A stretch of DNA of 64,000 nucleotides from a bacterium 1XD21-70 (GCA_003669055.1 RAYB01000025.1:1-64000); one strand, 5' to 3'; counted from the first letter of the stretch, positions 41,565 to 51,474 are shown. The notes: generated by a model from the sequence alone, not told the origin. Translations and numbers: made by a program.

Positions 41565-42497
41565 ATGAAAAAGACAGTGAAGCAGATGGCGGTATGGATG
41601 GCGGCTGCGTTGGCGGCAGTTTCTTTGGGTGCCTGTGGAGGCGGCAATGCTGCGGAAACGGCTGCGGCGGGAAGCGAGGCGGCAGGGAGCGAGTCTGCCG
41701 GCACGGAGGCGAAGGCAGAGGGTGACGGCACGGAGGCATCCGGGGAGAAGAAGGTGCTGCGGGTAGCGATGGAGTGCGCCTATGCGCCGTATAACTGGAG
41801 CCAGCCGGACGATTCCAACGGAGCGGTTGCGATTGCGGACAGCAATGAATTTGCTTATGGATATGATGTGATGATGGCCAAGAAGATCTGCGAGGAGCTG
41901 GATTATGATCTGCAAATCGTTCGTCTGGACTGGGATTCCCTGATCCCGGCGCTGCAGAGCGGACAGGCAGACTGCGTTATTGCCGGGCAGTCGATCACGG
42001 CCGAGCGCCTGCAGGCGGTGGATTTCAGTGAGCCGTATTATTATGCTTCCATCGTTACTTTGGTGAAGAAGGGGAGCAAATATGAGAGTGCGAAGAGCGT
42101 GGCAGATCTGGCGGGGGCTACCTGTACCTCCCAGCAGAGCACGATCTGGTATCAGAACTGCCTGCCGCAGATTGAGGATGCCGAGATTCTGGCGGCTACG
42201 GCGAGCGCACCGGATATGCTGATGTCCCTGAATGCGGACAAATGTGACCTGGTGGTTACGGATCAGCCGACGGGCAAGGGTGCCCTGGTGGCTTATCCGA
42301 ATTTCGTGATGCTGGAGTTTGGCGGCGGGGATGCGGATTTCCAGGTGACGGATGAGGATATCAATATCGGCATTTCTATCAAAAAAGGCAACACCGAATT
42401 AAAGACAGCGATTGACAGTGTGCTGAGCAAGATGACAAAAGATGATTTTTCCAGCATGATGGATGAGGCGATCTCGGTTCAGCCTCTGGCCAATTAA
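41565..42497 (+). CDS. ABC transporter polar amino-acid-binding lipoprotein
   Basis: 310-residue solute-binding protein of family 3. The lipoprotein signal ends in SLGAC (Cys24), followed by an Ala/Glu/Ser-rich linker. Family segments are LRVAMECAYAPYNW, FAYGYDVMMAKKICEELDYDL, DSLIPALQSGQADCVIAG and MSITAERLQ-like text (QSITAERLQAVDFSEPYYY), typical of binders of glutamine, arginine or similar. ATG at 41565 is preferred because GAGGAGAG lies upstream; an ATG at 41523 does not have one. A permease and an ATPase complete the operon. Confidence 0.94.
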   Translation: MKKTVKQMAVWMAAALAAVSLGACGGGNAAETAAAGSEAAGSESAGTEAKAEGDGTEASGEKKVLRVAMECAYAPYNWSQPDDSNGAVAIADSNEFAYGYDVMMAKKICEELDYDLQIVRLDWDSLIPALQSGQADCVIAGQSITAERLQAVDFSEPYYYASIVTLVKKGSKYESAKSVADLAGATCTSQQSTIWYQNCLPQIEDAEILAATASAPDMLMSLNADKCDLVVTDQPTGKGALVAYPNFVMLEFGGGDADFQVTDEDINIGISIKKGNTELKTAIDSVLSKMTKDDFSSMMDEAISVQPLAN

Positions 42498-42500
42498 GAT

Positions 42501-42521
42501 ACACCGGGAAGATGCCGGTGT
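42501..42521 (+). repeat. Small intercistronic hairpin
   Basis: ACACCGG (42501-42507) pairs with CCGGTGT (42515-42521). It lies between the binding-protein and permease genes and probably protects the upstream message. Confidence 0.6.
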
Positions 42522-42546
42522 GCCCGGCAGCTAAGGAGAGAAAAAT

Positions 42547-43341
42547 ATGCCAACAGATTTTCTTGGCCGCGTGATGGCGGTGTTTGAACGCTATGGAATG
42601 TCGATGCTGCAGGGGGCGGGAGTCAGCCTGCAGATTGCACTGGTGGGAACTTTAATCGGATGTATCATTGGTTTTGCCGTGGGGATCGTGCAGACGATTC
42701 CCACCCAGCAGAAGGATAACCCGGTAAAAAAGGGCGGGTTGTGGCTGGTTAAGATGGTTCTGAATGCTTATGTGGAATTTTTCCGGGGCACGCCTATGAT
42801 GGCGCAGGCGATGTTTATTTACTACGGCCTGTTTCCGCTGATGGGTTTCAATCCGTCCATGCGGCAGTCGGCGTATTTTATTCTGTCTATCAATACCGGT
42901 GCTTACATGGCAGAGACGGTGCGGGGCGGAATCCTTTCGATCGATTCCGGCCAGACAGAGGGTGCCAAGGCTATCGGTATGACCCATGTGCAGCTGATGC
43001 TGTATGTGATCCTGCCGCAGGCGCTGCGTAATATCATGCCTCAGATCGGCAACAACCTGATCATTAATATCAAGGACAGCTGTGTGCTTTCCGTGATCGG
43101 TGTGGCAGAGCTGTTGTATAAGACAAAGGCAGCGGCCGGGGCGCTTTATATGAATTTTGAGACCTATACCATCACGATGATCGTTTACTTTATCATGACG
43201 TTTACCTGTTCCCGGATCCTGCGATGGATGGAGAACCGGATGGATGGCTCGGATAACTATGATCTGGCGACGACAGATACCCTGGCGCATACCAGCGGGA
43301 TGTACAAGTATCCGAATGAGAAGAAGAAGGAGGCGGAATGA
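42547..43341 (+). CDS. ABC transporter amino-acid permease, HisM/GlnP type
   Basis: 264 residues with about five helices. The N-terminal helix region contains [21 protein letters not shown], then [18 protein letters not shown], and the ATPase-contact loop is [22 protein letters not shown]. It has a polar C-terminal tail of about 30 residues (from DNYDLATTD on) that is not part of the core. AAGGAGAG precedes the ATG. It forms a homodimer or uses one copy per complex with the ATPase at 43338. The stop overlaps the ATPase start (ATGA). Confidence 0.95.
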   Translation: MPTDFLGRVMAVFERYGMSMLQGAGVSLQIALVGTLIGCIIGFAVGIVQTIPTQQKDNPVKKGGLWLVKMVLNAYVEFFRGTPMMAQAMFIYYGLFPLMGFNPSMRQSAYFILSINTGAYMAETVRGGILSIDSGQTEGAKAIGMTHVQLMLYVILPQALRNIMPQIGNNLIINIKDSCVLSVIGVAELLYKTKAAAGALYMNFETYTITMIVYFIMTFTCSRILRWMENRMDGSDNYDLATTDTLAHTSGMYKYPNEKKKEAE

Positions 43342-44087
43342 TGGCTGAGAACGGACATGTGCTGGAGGTGCGCCACTTAAGCAAGGCTTTCGGAAAGCAT
43401 GTGGTGCTGCGGGATATTGATTTTCAGGTGGATACAGGGGATGTGACCTGCATCATCGGCGCTTCCGGATCCGGCAAATCCACACTTTTGCGGTGCATCA
43501 ATATGCTGGAAACGCCGACAACCGGGGAGATTTTGTACCATGAGAAGGATATCACAGACCATGGCGTCAATGTTCCGGCTTACCGTTCCCGGGTGGGGAT
43601 GGTATTCCAGAGTTTTAACCTGTTTAACAATATGACTGTGCTGGACAACTGCATGGTCGGCCAGACGAAGGTGCTGAAAAAAAGTAAGGATGAGGCAAAA
43701 AAGAATGCCATGCGCTATCTGGAAAAGGTCGGCATGGCGCCCTATATCCATGCCAAGCCGCGGCAGATCTCAGGCGGGCAGAAGCAGCGGGTGGCGATTG
43801 CCCGTGCCCTGGCCATGGAGCCGGAGGTGCTGCTGTTTGACGAGCCGACCTCAGCGCTGGACCCGCAGATGGTGGGAGAGGTGCTTGCAGTCATGCGGAC
43901 GCTTGCCAAAGAGGGGATTACTATGATTATCGTGACGCATGAGATGGCATTTGCCCGGGATGTATCCAGCCATGTAGTGTTTATGGCGGACGGCGTGATC
44001 GAGGAGGAAGGAAGCCCGGAGGAGATCTTTGGCAGCCCGAAAAAGGCGAAGACGCAGGAGTTTTTGAGCCGGTTTATCCAAGGGTAA
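43338..44087 (+). CDS. ABC transporter amino-acid ATPase, GlnQ type
   Basis: 249-residue ATP-binding subunit. Walker A is GASGSGKST, the signature is [15 protein letters not shown], and Walker B is [12 protein letters not shown]; the switch histidine is in IVTHEMAFA. It drives the transporter formed by the binding protein at 41565 and permease at 42547. AAGGAGGCGG lies before the ATG. The operon ends here; a large inverted repeat follows. Confidence 0.96.
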   Translation: MMAENGHVLEVRHLSKAFGKHVVLRDIDFQVDTGDVTCIIGASGSGKSTLLRCINMLETPTTGEILYHEKDITDHGVNVPAYRSRVGMVFQSFNLFNNMTVLDNCMVGQTKVLKKSKDEAKKNAMRYLEKVGMAPYIHAKPRQISGGQKQRVAIARALAMEPEVLLFDEPTSALDPQMVGEVLAVMRTLAKEGITMIIVTHEMAFARDVSSHVVFMADGVIEEEGSPEEIFGSPKKAKTQEFLSRFIQG

Positions 44088-44116
44088 GCCGGGTACGGGG
44101 AATGCCTTGGGAAAAA

Positions 44117-44247
44117 GGGCGGCCTAGGAAGGGCGAGCGGGACACAGGATCTGTTTGCTTTGTGTTATTGGGATGTGAAAAATTGGGGCATCCCTGTAAA
44201 TGCAAGGCAAACCGGCCTTGTGTCCCGCTCGCTTTCCCGGGCCGCCT
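44117..44247. repeat. 131-bp nested inverted repeat after the amino-acid ABC operon
   Basis: Outer arms 44117-44145 and 44220-44247 match almost base for base. A second pairing (44154-44162 with 44203-44211) and a third (GGGATG at 44170-44175 with CATCCC at 44189-44194) nest inside, so the whole stretch folds into one long hairpin. No clear T-run follows and no ORF fits it. It could be a structured RNA 3' end or a MITE-like remnant. The rest of the 300-bp gap to lacL holds only the lacL promoter. Confidence 0.75.
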
Positions 44248-44327
44248 CTTTCTGTAAGACAGGCTGTTCCTGTCTGGTTCCTTCCCTGGAGGCATGTTTC
44301 CGGCACATCTTTTGCCTCTTAACTTCG

Positions 44328-44358
44328 CCTTGTAAAAACAAGGAAAATGACATATAAT
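44328..44358 (+). promoter_or_regulatory. lacL promoter with overlapping palindrome
   Basis: TTGTAA (44330-44335) and TATAAT (44353-44358) are 17 bp apart. CCTTGT AAAA ACAAGG at 44328-44343 is a perfect palindrome over the -35 box and is a candidate repressor site. Confidence 0.65.
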
Positions 44359-44393
44359 GGCAGAGGAGTGGAAAGAGAAAGGAGAACCGAAAA

Positions 44394-46310
44394 ATGTCTG
44401 TCATAAAACCAGAGTTAGGCTGGCTGGATGACCCTGAAATGTTCCGGGTCAATGTGCTGTCGGCGCATTCGGACCACCGATTTTATGGGACGGAGGAGGA
44501 TTGCAGGCAGGGGGAAAGCCGCCTGTACCAGTCCCTGAACGGGGAGTGGCAGTTTTTCTGGTCAAGGAATGCCGCACAACGTCCGGAGGGCTTTTACAGG
44601 GAAGATTTTGACTGTAGTGGTTTTGGCAAGATTCAGGTGCCGTGCCATATGGAACTGGCAGGATATGACCGGATCCATTATATTAACACGATGTACCCCT
44701 GGGAGGGTCATCTATACCGCAGGCCGGCCTTTTCCCTGGAGGGCTTAGGGGCGCAGCAGGGGCAGTTTTCCGGGGCAGAGTATAACCCGGTGGGGTCTTA
44801 CCGGCGGGAATTTGATTTGGATGAGGGGCTTTTGGGCAAGCGTGTCTGCATCTCTTTTGAGGGGGTGGAGCAGGCGGCGTATGTTTGGCTGAACGGCCGG
44901 TTTGTGGGGTATGCAGAGGACAGCTTTACCCCGTCGGATTTTGACCTGACTCCTTATGTCAGGGAGAAGGGGAATGTGCTGGCGGTGGAGGTGCACAAAC
45001 GTTCCACGGCGGCGTATCTGGAAGACCAGGACTTTTTCCGGTTTTCCGGCATTTTTAGGGATGTGGTTTTGTATGCCAAGCCAAAACTCCATGTGGAGGA
45101 TTTGTGGGCGAGGCCGGTGCTGAAAGAGGACATGAAATCCGGAGAACTGGGCGTGGAACTGAAGCTTTCGGCGGCAGAGCCATTGACGGAAGGATGGGAA
45201 GGATATACGGTTTCGGTTGTGCTTAAGGATGCGGAGGGGGAGGTTTTGCTGGAGCGGTCGCTTCCGGCGGCCAAAGACGTGTGCATGCAGGCGCAGCAGC
45301 TGGGGGAAGTACAGGTGTGGAGCCACGGGCATCCGTATCTGTACCGCCTGGAGATCCGGCTTTTGTCAGGCAGCGGGCAGCTGGTCGAGGCTGTCCCCTA
45401 TGAGATCGGTTTCCGGCGGATTGCCTTGGAAGACGGCATCATGAAGCTAAATGGCAAGCGCCTGGTCATAAACGGGGTCAACCGCCATGAGTGGAATGCC
45501 CATACCGGGCGGGTGGTCAGCAGGGAGGATATGGAAGCGGATATAGCATGCTTCCATGAAAATAATATCAACAGTGTGCGGACGTGCCATTACCCGAACC
45601 GGATTCCCTGGTATAGCTTATGTGACCGGGAAGGGATCTATGTGATGGCGGAGACAAATTTAGAGTCACATGGTTCCTGGCAGAAAAAGGGGGAGGACGA
45701 GCCCAGCTGGAATGTGCCGGGCAGTATCCCGCAGTGGCGCGGGGCGGTGCTGGACCGGATGCGGACGAATTTTGAGACATTTAAAAACCATGTGTCGGTT
45801 CTTTTCTGGTCCCTGGGAAACGAATCTTTTGCAGGGGATAACATCTGGCAGATGCAGCAGTATATAAAAGAGAAAAATGACGGGCGCCTGGTGCATTATG
45901 AGGGCGTGTTCCATAACCGGGAATATGAGGACAGGATCTCCGATATGGAGAGCCAGATGTATGCGCCCCCGTGGGAGATAGAAAAATATCTGAAGGAAAA
46001 CGGAAAGAAGCCGTTTATTGTCTGTGAGTATATGCACAGCATGGGCAATTCGCTGGGGGGGATGCAGTCCTATCTGGCATTGCTGGATCAATACGAAAGC
46101 TATCAGGGCGGGTTTATCTGGGATTTTATCGACCAGGCATTGTGGGTGAAGGACGAGGTAACTCAAAGAGAGGTGCTGCGCTACGGCGGTGATTTCGACG
46201 ACCGCCCTTCGGATTACGAGTTTTCCGGCAACGGGATTTTATTTGCGGACCGGACGCCAAAACCAGCCATGCAGGAGGTGAGACATTACTATGGATTGTA
46301 CAAAAGATGA
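44394..46310 (+). CDS. lacL: Beta-galactosidase large subunit, GH2 (LacL type)
   Basis: 638 residues, equal to the first two thirds of E. coli LacZ. Sugar-binding domain, immunoglobulin-like domains and TIM barrel are present. The acid/base glutamate lies in FWSLGNESFAG and the nucleophile glutamate in FIVCEYMHSMGN. LVINGVNRHEWNAHTGR is the usual barrel opening. The frame ends before domain 5, which is supplied by the next gene. GAAAGGAG precedes the ATG and the two genes overlap by 20 bp, so they make a heterodimer like LacLM of lactobacilli. There is no signal peptide; it acts on imported lactose or galactosides in the cytosol. Confidence 0.93.
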   Translation: MSVIKPELGWLDDPEMFRVNVLSAHSDHRFYGTEEDCRQGESRLYQSLNGEWQFFWSRNAAQRPEGFYREDFDCSGFGKIQVPCHMELAGYDRIHYINTMYPWEGHLYRRPAFSLEGLGAQQGQFSGAEYNPVGSYRREFDLDEGLLGKRVCISFEGVEQAAYVWLNGRFVGYAEDSFTPSDFDLTPYVREKGNVLAVEVHKRSTAAYLEDQDFFRFSGIFRDVVLYAKPKLHVEDLWARPVLKEDMKSGELGVELKLSAAEPLTEGWEGYTVSVVLKDAEGEVLLERSLPAAKDVCMQAQQLGEVQVWSHGHPYLYRLEIRLLSGSGQLVEAVPYEIGFRRIALEDGIMKLNGKRLVINGVNRHEWNAHTGRVVSREDMEADIACFHENNINSVRTCHYPNRIPWYSLCDREGIYVMAETNLESHGSWQKKGEDEPSWNVPGSIPQWRGAVLDRMRTNFETFKNHVSVLFWSLGNESFAGDNIWQMQQYIKEKNDGRLVHYEGVFHNREYEDRISDMESQMYAPPWEIEKYLKENGKKPFIVCEYMHSMGNSLGGMQSYLALLDQYESYQGGFIWDFIDQALWVKDEVTQREVLRYGGDFDDRPSDYEFSGNGILFADRTPKPAMQEVRHYYGLYKR

Positions 46311-47292
46311 GAAAAAGAGCCGGGCAGGCGGCCTGGGGATTGTGTTTGGCGACGTGGTGCTGGGGGTGCATGGGACAGGCTTTGAATACCTGTTTTCCTA
46401 CCAGGCAGGGGGCTTGGAATCGATGGTGGTAAATGGCCGGGAATGGCTGTACCGGACGCCGAAGCCTACCTTTTGGCGGGCGGTAACGGACAATGACCGC
46501 GGCTGCGGGTTCCCGTGGGAGTCCGCGATGTGGCTGGGGGCAGATATGTTTTTGCGGACAAAGGAAATCCGGGTGCAGGTGGACGGCCGGGAGGTTTCCC
46601 GGTTTATGGCTCCGGGCAACAACCGTTTTGCGGGGGAGGTAAAGGCAGAAACCTTACGGGTGTCATTTGTGTACTCCACGGCTACCGTGCCGGAGACTGA
46701 GGTGGAAGTCTCCTACACGGTGGAGGGGACGGGAAGGATCCGGGTGGATGTCCGCTATTATGGAAAGGAAGGGCTTCCGGAACTTCCGGTGTTCGGGATG
46801 CGGTTTATCATGCCGACAAAGGCGGACGGCTATTGCTATACCGGGCTGTCTGGCGAGACGTACCCGGACAGGATGGCAGGCGGCGCCAGGGGGGAGTGGA
46901 AGGTGGACGGCCTTCCGGTGACGCCTTATTTGGTTCCGCAGGATTGCGGGATGCATATGGACACGGAGCAGGTGACAATATACCGCTCGTCGGTTCTGGC
47001 AAATGAGAGGAACGCCAGGGAGGGGGCATTGCCGTTTTCCCTTACATTCGGGCAAACGGAAAAGACGTTTGCATTTTCGTGCCTGCCTTATACCGCGGAG
47101 GAACTGGAGAACGCCACCCATCAGGAAGAACTGCCCCCGGCACGCCGGACAGTGGTCTGCATCCTGGGTGCAGTCCGCGGGGTTGGCGGGATCGACAGCT
47201 GGGGGAGCAATGTAGAGGCCGAATGGCATATCGATGCTGCCCGGGATATAGAGTATTCTTTTTACGTGATACCGCCGCAGGCGGAAGGATGA
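46291..47292 (+). CDS. lacM: Beta-galactosidase small subunit (LacM type)
   Basis: 333 residues that match the C-terminal beta-sandwich (domain 5, Bgal_small) of LacZ. FWRAVTDNDRG near residue 70 is the hallmark, completing the active site of the large subunit. Later GMRFIMPTKADGYCYTGLSGE and the segment IDSWGSNVEAEWH fit the family. The start at 46291 lies within the last codons of lacL in another frame. The split looks like a natural two-subunit gene pair, not a frameshift, because the second frame has its own ATG and GGAGGTGAG. Confidence 0.93.
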   Translation: MDCTKDEKKSRAGGLGIVFGDVVLGVHGTGFEYLFSYQAGGLESMVVNGREWLYRTPKPTFWRAVTDNDRGCGFPWESAMWLGADMFLRTKEIRVQVDGREVSRFMAPGNNRFAGEVKAETLRVSFVYSTATVPETEVEVSYTVEGTGRIRVDVRYYGKEGLPELPVFGMRFIMPTKADGYCYTGLSGETYPDRMAGGARGEWKVDGLPVTPYLVPQDCGMHMDTEQVTIYRSSVLANERNAREGALPFSLTFGQTEKTFAFSCLPYTAEELENATHQEELPPARRTVVCILGAVRGVGGIDSWGSNVEAEWHIDAARDIEYSFYVIPPQAEG

Positions 47293-47310
47293 CAGAGGAG
47301 GGATTCTGAC

Positions 47311-48519
47311 ATGAAATACGATTTTACTTCTATTCTTGACCGGCGGGGGAAGGATTCCTTGGCAGTAGACGGGCTGGGAAGCGGCGGGTCTGCACCAGAT
47401 GCCCCCAAGGAAGGTTTTGATGTGATCCCGATGTGGGTGGCGGATATGAATTTCCCGGTGCTTCCGGCGATCCAGGAGGCGATTATTGACCGGGTCAAGC
47501 ATCCGGCATTTGGTTATTTTAATCCCAGCGACGCATATTTTGATGCGATTATTGACTGGCAGGAAAAACGCAACGGGGTGGTTGGGCTGACCCGCGAGTG
47601 CATCGGCTATGAGAATGGTGTACTGGGCGGGCTGGTGTCCGTCCTGGAGGCATTTTCGGCACCGGGAGATGCCGTGCTGCTCCACAGCCCTACTTATATC
47701 GGTTTTACCAAAAGCATTACGAACAGCGGCAGAAGGATTGTCCACAGCCCGTTAAAGATGGATGCGGCAGGGGTATGGCGGATGGATTATGCGGACATGG
47801 ATGCCAAGATCAAGGAAAACAAGATCCATGTGGCAGTGTTCTGCAACCCGTTTAATCCCTGCGGGCGCGTCTGGGAACGGGAGGAACTGGAACAGGCGAT
47901 GGAGGTATACCAGGCGAATGACTGCATGGTGATCTCAGACGAGATCTGGTCGGATATTATCTTAAAGGGGAACTGCCATATCCCGCTGCAGATGCTCAAT
48001 GTGGATGCCAGGAGCAGGACTGTCGCATTATACGCGCCCTCAAAGACCTTTAACCTGGCAGGGATGATCGGGGCTTACCATATCATTTATAATAAATACC
48101 TGCGGGAACGGGTGGAGTCCCAGAGCAGCAAGTCCCATTATAATTCCATGAATGTGCTCAGCATGCATGCCCTGGTGGGGGCATACGGGCAGGAAGGGCA
48201 TGTGTGGGTGGATGAACTCCGCCAGGTGATAACGGAGAATGTGGAGTATGCATGCACATTTATCCAGGAACATTTCCCTGGGGTGCGGGTGGCGAAGCCG
48301 GAAGGGACATACATGTTGTTTTTGGATTGTACAGAATGGCTGAAAGAGCACAAAAAGACCATTGATGAACTGCAAAAGGCCGGATGGGATGTGGGCGTGG
48401 CATGGCAGGACGGCCGGATGTTCCACGGGGCGAATGCGATCCGCATGAACCTTGCGCTGCCGCTTTCCCGGGTGAAGGAAGCATTTGGGCGGTTGGAGAA
48501 GTACGTGTTTGTAGGGTAA
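47311..48519 (+). CDS. PatB/MalY-type PLP enzyme, probable cystathionine beta-lyase
   Basis: 402-residue fold-type I PLP enzyme. The opening MKYDFTSILDRRGKDSL and MWVADMNFPVLPAIQEAI are the hallmark of the PatB/MalY group, which cleave C-S bonds of cystathionine or cysteine conjugates. The PLP lysine is in YAPSKTFNLAGM; ISDEIWSDI and FCNPFNPCGR are also conserved. GAGGAGGG lies before the ATG. It follows lacM by 18 bp and may be co-transcribed, though no functional link is obvious. Could also act as an aminotransferase. Confidence 0.92.
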   Translation: MKYDFTSILDRRGKDSLAVDGLGSGGSAPDAPKEGFDVIPMWVADMNFPVLPAIQEAIIDRVKHPAFGYFNPSDAYFDAIIDWQEKRNGVVGLTRECIGYENGVLGGLVSVLEAFSAPGDAVLLHSPTYIGFTKSITNSGRRIVHSPLKMDAAGVWRMDYADMDAKIKENKIHVAVFCNPFNPCGRVWEREELEQAMEVYQANDCMVISDEIWSDIILKGNCHIPLQMLNVDARSRTVALYAPSKTFNLAGMIGAYHIIYNKYLRERVESQSSKSHYNSMNVLSMHALVGAYGQEGHVWVDELRQVITENVEYACTFIQEHFPGVRVAKPEGTYMLFLDCTEWLKEHKKTIDELQKAGWDVGVAWQDGRMFHGANAIRMNLALPLSRVKEAFGRLEKYVFVG

Positions 48520-48570
48520 AACAGTTTTCGGCTTTATGAAAAATTTATGTGTGATAAAAGGAGAATTGTT

Positions 48571-50004
48571 ATGGCTAGTGAGAAGAAACTGGTGGAGGCA
48601 ATCACGTCGATGGGGGAGGATTTTGCCCAGTGGTACACGGATGTGGTGAAAAAGGCAGAACTGTGCGATTATGCCAGCGTCAAGGGCTGCATGGTCATCA
48701 AGCCGGCGGGATATGCCTTGTGGGAGAACATCCAGAGAGAACTGGATAAGCGCTTTAAGGATACGGGCGTGGAAAACGTATATATGCCGATGTTTATCCC
48801 GGAGGGGCTGCTCCAGAAGGAAAAAGACCATGTGGAGGGCTTTGCCCCGGAGGTTGCATGGGTGACCCACGGAGGATTGGAGGAACTGCAGGAGCGGATG
48901 TGCGTGCGCCCGACCTCAGAGACTTTGTTCTGTGACTTCTATGCCCGCGACATCCACTCTTACCGGGATTTGCCCAAGGTATATAACCAGTGGTGCTCGG
49001 TGGTGCGGTGGGAGAAGACTACCCGGCCGTTTTTGCGCTCGCGGGAGTTTTTGTGGCAGGAGGGGCATACGGCCCATGCCACGGCCGAGGAGGCACAGGA
49101 ACGCACGGAGCAGATGCTGAATGTGTATGCGGATTTCTGCGAGGAGGTGTTGGCAATCCCGGTGATCCGGGGGCAGAAGACCGACAAGGAAAAGTTTGCG
49201 GGTGCAGAGGCCACTTACACGATCGAAGCGCTGATGCATGACGGCAAGGCGCTGCAGTCCGGAACCAGCCACAATTTTGGCGACGGGTTTGCGAAGGCAT
49301 TCGAGATCCAATATGCAGCCAAGGACAATTCCCTTAAGTATGTGCACCAGACTTCCTGGGGCATGTCCACGCGGATTATCGGCGCCATCATCATGGTCCA
49401 TGGGGATGACAGCGGGCTGGTGCTGCCGCCGATGATTGCGCCGACGCAGGTGATGGTTGTGCCGATCCAGCAGAAGAAGGAGGGAGTGCTGGAGAAAGCG
49501 TTTGGCATCCGGGATGCCCTTTCCGGCTTCCGGGTGAAGGTGGATGACTCAGATAAGAGCCCGGGCTGGAAATTCAGCGAATCGGAGATGCGCGGCATTC
49601 CGGTGCGGGTGGAGATCGGGCCGAAGGACATAGCGCAGAACCAGGCAGTCCTGGTGCGGCGGGACAACCATGAAAAGCTGGTGGTATCGCTGGATCAGAT
49701 CGCGGAGAAAGTCGGGGAACTGTTAGGGCAGATCCAGAAGGACATGCTAAAGCGTGCAAGGGCGCACCGGGATGCCCACACCTATGAGGCGGTTGATTTT
49801 GAAGCCTTTACCAAAACGGTGGAGGAAAAGCCGGGCTTTGTGAAAGCCATGTGGTGCGGCAGCCGGGAATGCGAGGACAAGATCAAAGAAGTGACCGGCG
49901 CAACCTCCCGCTGCATGCCGTTTGCCCAGGAGGAACTTTCAAAGACATGTGTCTGCTGCGGGAAACCCGCCGCCAAAATGGTATATTGGGGGAGGGCATA
50001 CTAA
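48571..50004 (+). CDS. proS: Prolyl-tRNA synthetase, archaeal/eukaryotic-like type
   Basis: Class II synthetase that charges tRNA-Pro. At 477 residues it is the short form without the bacterial editing insertion. Motif 2 is in [27 protein letters not shown] (shown as R-E-x-x-W-Q-E-G-H-T) and motif 3 is at GLVLPP-like positions near [13 protein letters not shown]. The C-terminus ends in a Cys-rich segment ([19 protein letters not shown]) that probably binds zinc, with a terminal tyrosine as in this type. ATG at 48571 follows AAGGAG; the ATG at 48547 does not. This type occurs in many clostridia. Confidence 0.95.
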   Translation: MASEKKLVEAITSMGEDFAQWYTDVVKKAELCDYASVKGCMVIKPAGYALWENIQRELDKRFKDTGVENVYMPMFIPEGLLQKEKDHVEGFAPEVAWVTHGGLEELQERMCVRPTSETLFCDFYARDIHSYRDLPKVYNQWCSVVRWEKTTRPFLRSREFLWQEGHTAHATAEEAQERTEQMLNVYADFCEEVLAIPVIRGQKTDKEKFAGAEATYTIEALMHDGKALQSGTSHNFGDGFAKAFEIQYAAKDNSLKYVHQTSWGMSTRIIGAIIMVHGDDSGLVLPPMIAPTQVMVVPIQQKKEGVLEKAFGIRDALSGFRVKVDDSDKSPGWKFSESEMRGIPVRVEIGPKDIAQNQAVLVRRDNHEKLVVSLDQIAEKVGELLGQIQKDMLKRARAHRDAHTYEAVDFEAFTKTVEEKPGFVKAMWCGSRECEDKIKEVTGATSRCMPFAQEELSKTCVCCGKPAAKMVYWGRAY

Positions 50005-50034
50005 AGGACAGGCATAAAGAGAGGGACGGATGGA

Positions 50035-51222
50035 ATGGAAAGGCTTAGGATCACGATGCCGCAGCAGGTGGAGGGGATTATCGGGAGGCTGAGGCAGGGC
50101 GGCTTTGAGGCCTATGCGGTAGGCGGCTGTGTGCGGGATACACTTTTGGGGAGGGTGCCGGGGGACTGGGATATCACGACTTCGGCCCGCCCGGAGGAAG
50201 TGAAGCAGCTGTTTAAGAGGACGGTGGATACCGGGATCCAGCATGGCACGGTTACGGTCCTGGCGGATCATGTGGGGTATGAGGTGACGACCTACCGGAT
50301 TGACGGCGAATATGAGGACGGGCGCCATCCGAAGCAGGTGGCGTTTACCTCCGATTTGGTGGAGGACTTAAAACGCCGGGATTTCACGATCAACGCCATG
50401 GCCTATAGCCACGAAACAGGGATTGTGGATGCCTTTAACGGCATGGGAGACCTGGAGAACAAGATCATCCGCTGTGTGGGGGATCCCCTGGAACGGTTTG
50501 GGGAGGATGCCCTGCGGATTCTGCGGGCGGTTCGTTTTTCTGCCCAGCTTGGTTTTTCCATTGAGAGCCGGACTTACGGCGCCATCACCCGGATTGCACC
50601 CAATATGGCCAGGGTCAGTAAGGAGAGGATCCAGGCCGAACTGACAAAGCTTCTTTGCTCCGGCCATCCGGAAAAAATCTGCGAGGTATATAAGACGGGG
50701 ATCAGTGCTTATATTTCACCGGCCTTCCATGCCTTGCCCTGGGAGGGGTTCCAGGTGCCTTCTGGGCTTTCCGCCGAGAAATATGCGCGGTGGGCGGCAT
50801 TTTTGCGCCTGGCAGGCCCGGAAGCGGCGGTGCAGGTGCTAAGAGATTTGAAGATGGATAACGATACGGCCAGCCGGGTACGGACGCTGGCTTCCTGGGC
50901 AGGAAAGGAGATCCCGGCTGAGGAAGCCGGGGTGCGCCGGGCGATGAGCGGGATGCTCCCCATGGTGTGGGATGTGCTTTTGGACCTGAACGGGTGCGGA
51001 AAGGAAACCCGCCGCCTGACAGAAGAGATCCGCAAACGCGGGGATTGCCTGGATTTAAAGCATCTGGCAGTCAGCGGCCAGGATCTGATCGAGGCGGGGG
51101 TAAAGCCAGGCAAGGAGATGGGGGAACTTTTGCAGCAGCTTTTGGAGACGGTTCTGGAGTGCCCCCAGAAGAATGAGAGAGAAACACTGCTAAAGGAGGC
51201 CGGTTTGCAGGCTTATAAATAA
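50035..51222 (+). CDS. cca: CCA tRNA nucleotidyltransferase / poly(A) polymerase family
   Basis: Adds or repairs the 3' CCA end of tRNAs. 395 residues. The nucleotidyltransferase head has YAVGGCVRDTLLGRVPGDWDITTS with the catalytic DxD, then RRDFTINAMAYS and RFGEDALRILRAVRFSAQLGF. The helical neck and body follow; no HD domain is seen. The start ATG overlaps no other gene and lies 30 bp after proS, so both tRNA genes may share a transcript. The nucleotide selectivity (CCA, or A only) cannot be told from this reading. Confidence 0.93.
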   Translation: MERLRITMPQQVEGIIGRLRQGGFEAYAVGGCVRDTLLGRVPGDWDITTSARPEEVKQLFKRTVDTGIQHGTVTVLADHVGYEVTTYRIDGEYEDGRHPKQVAFTSDLVEDLKRRDFTINAMAYSHETGIVDAFNGMGDLENKIIRCVGDPLERFGEDALRILRAVRFSAQLGFSIESRTYGAITRIAPNMARVSKERIQAELTKLLCSGHPEKICEVYKTGISAYISPAFHALPWEGFQVPSGLSAEKYARWAAFLRLAGPEAAVQVLRDLKMDNDTASRVRTLASWAGKEIPAEEAGVRRAMSGMLPMVWDVLLDLNGCGKETRRLTEEIRKRGDCLDLKHLAVSGQDLIEAGVKPGKEMGELLQQLLETVLECPQKNERETLLKEAGLQAYK

Positions 51223-51227
51223 AAAAC

Positions 51228-51256
51228 TTGCGGGAACCAACCACATATGATATAAT
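51228..51256 (+). promoter_or_regulatory. Promoter of the SCIFF peptide gene
   Basis: TTGCGG (51228-51233) and TATAAT (51251-51256), 17 bp apart, with a TGA extension before the -10. Confidence 0.75.
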
Positions 51257-51292
51257 CGCGGCAGATAAAAATGACAGGAGGACGAAAATGCT

Positions 51293-51439
51293 ATGAAACA
51301 CATAAAAACTTTGAACAATAAGACTTTGAAGGAATCCATGAAGAAGGGCGGCTGCGGCGAGTGCCAGACATCCTGCCAGTCGGCGTGCAAGACATCCTGC
51401 ACGGTAGGCAACCAGAGCTGCGAGAATGCGAACCGTTAA
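51293..51439 (+). CDS. scfA: SCIFF ranthipeptide precursor (six cysteines in about 45 residues)
   Basis: Precursor of a ribosomally made, thioether-bridged peptide. It is 48 residues long. The leader starts MKHIKTLNNKTLKESMKKGG, then the core has six cysteines at positions 21, 24, 28, 32, 36 and 43 in the family spacing C-x2-C-x3-C-x3-C-x3-C-x6-C. Thr37 after Cys36 is a plausible bridge acceptor, with Cys32 its expected partner. ACAGGAGG lies upstream. The maturase gene is 115 bp downstream after a hairpin. SCIFF peptides are almost universal in Clostridia and have no settled function; the locus being near secDF and yajC is usual. Confidence 0.95.
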   Translation: MKHIKTLNNKTLKESMKKGGCGECQTSCQSACKTSCTVGNQSCENANR

Positions 51440-51474
51440 CCGGCACCAGATGAATACTTGAAGAGCATGAAAAG

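Noticed and set aside
46291-46310. Frameshift splitting lacZ
   Set aside because: The small-subunit gene has its own ATG and ribosome site and matches the known LacL/LacM arrangement, so two genes are more likely.
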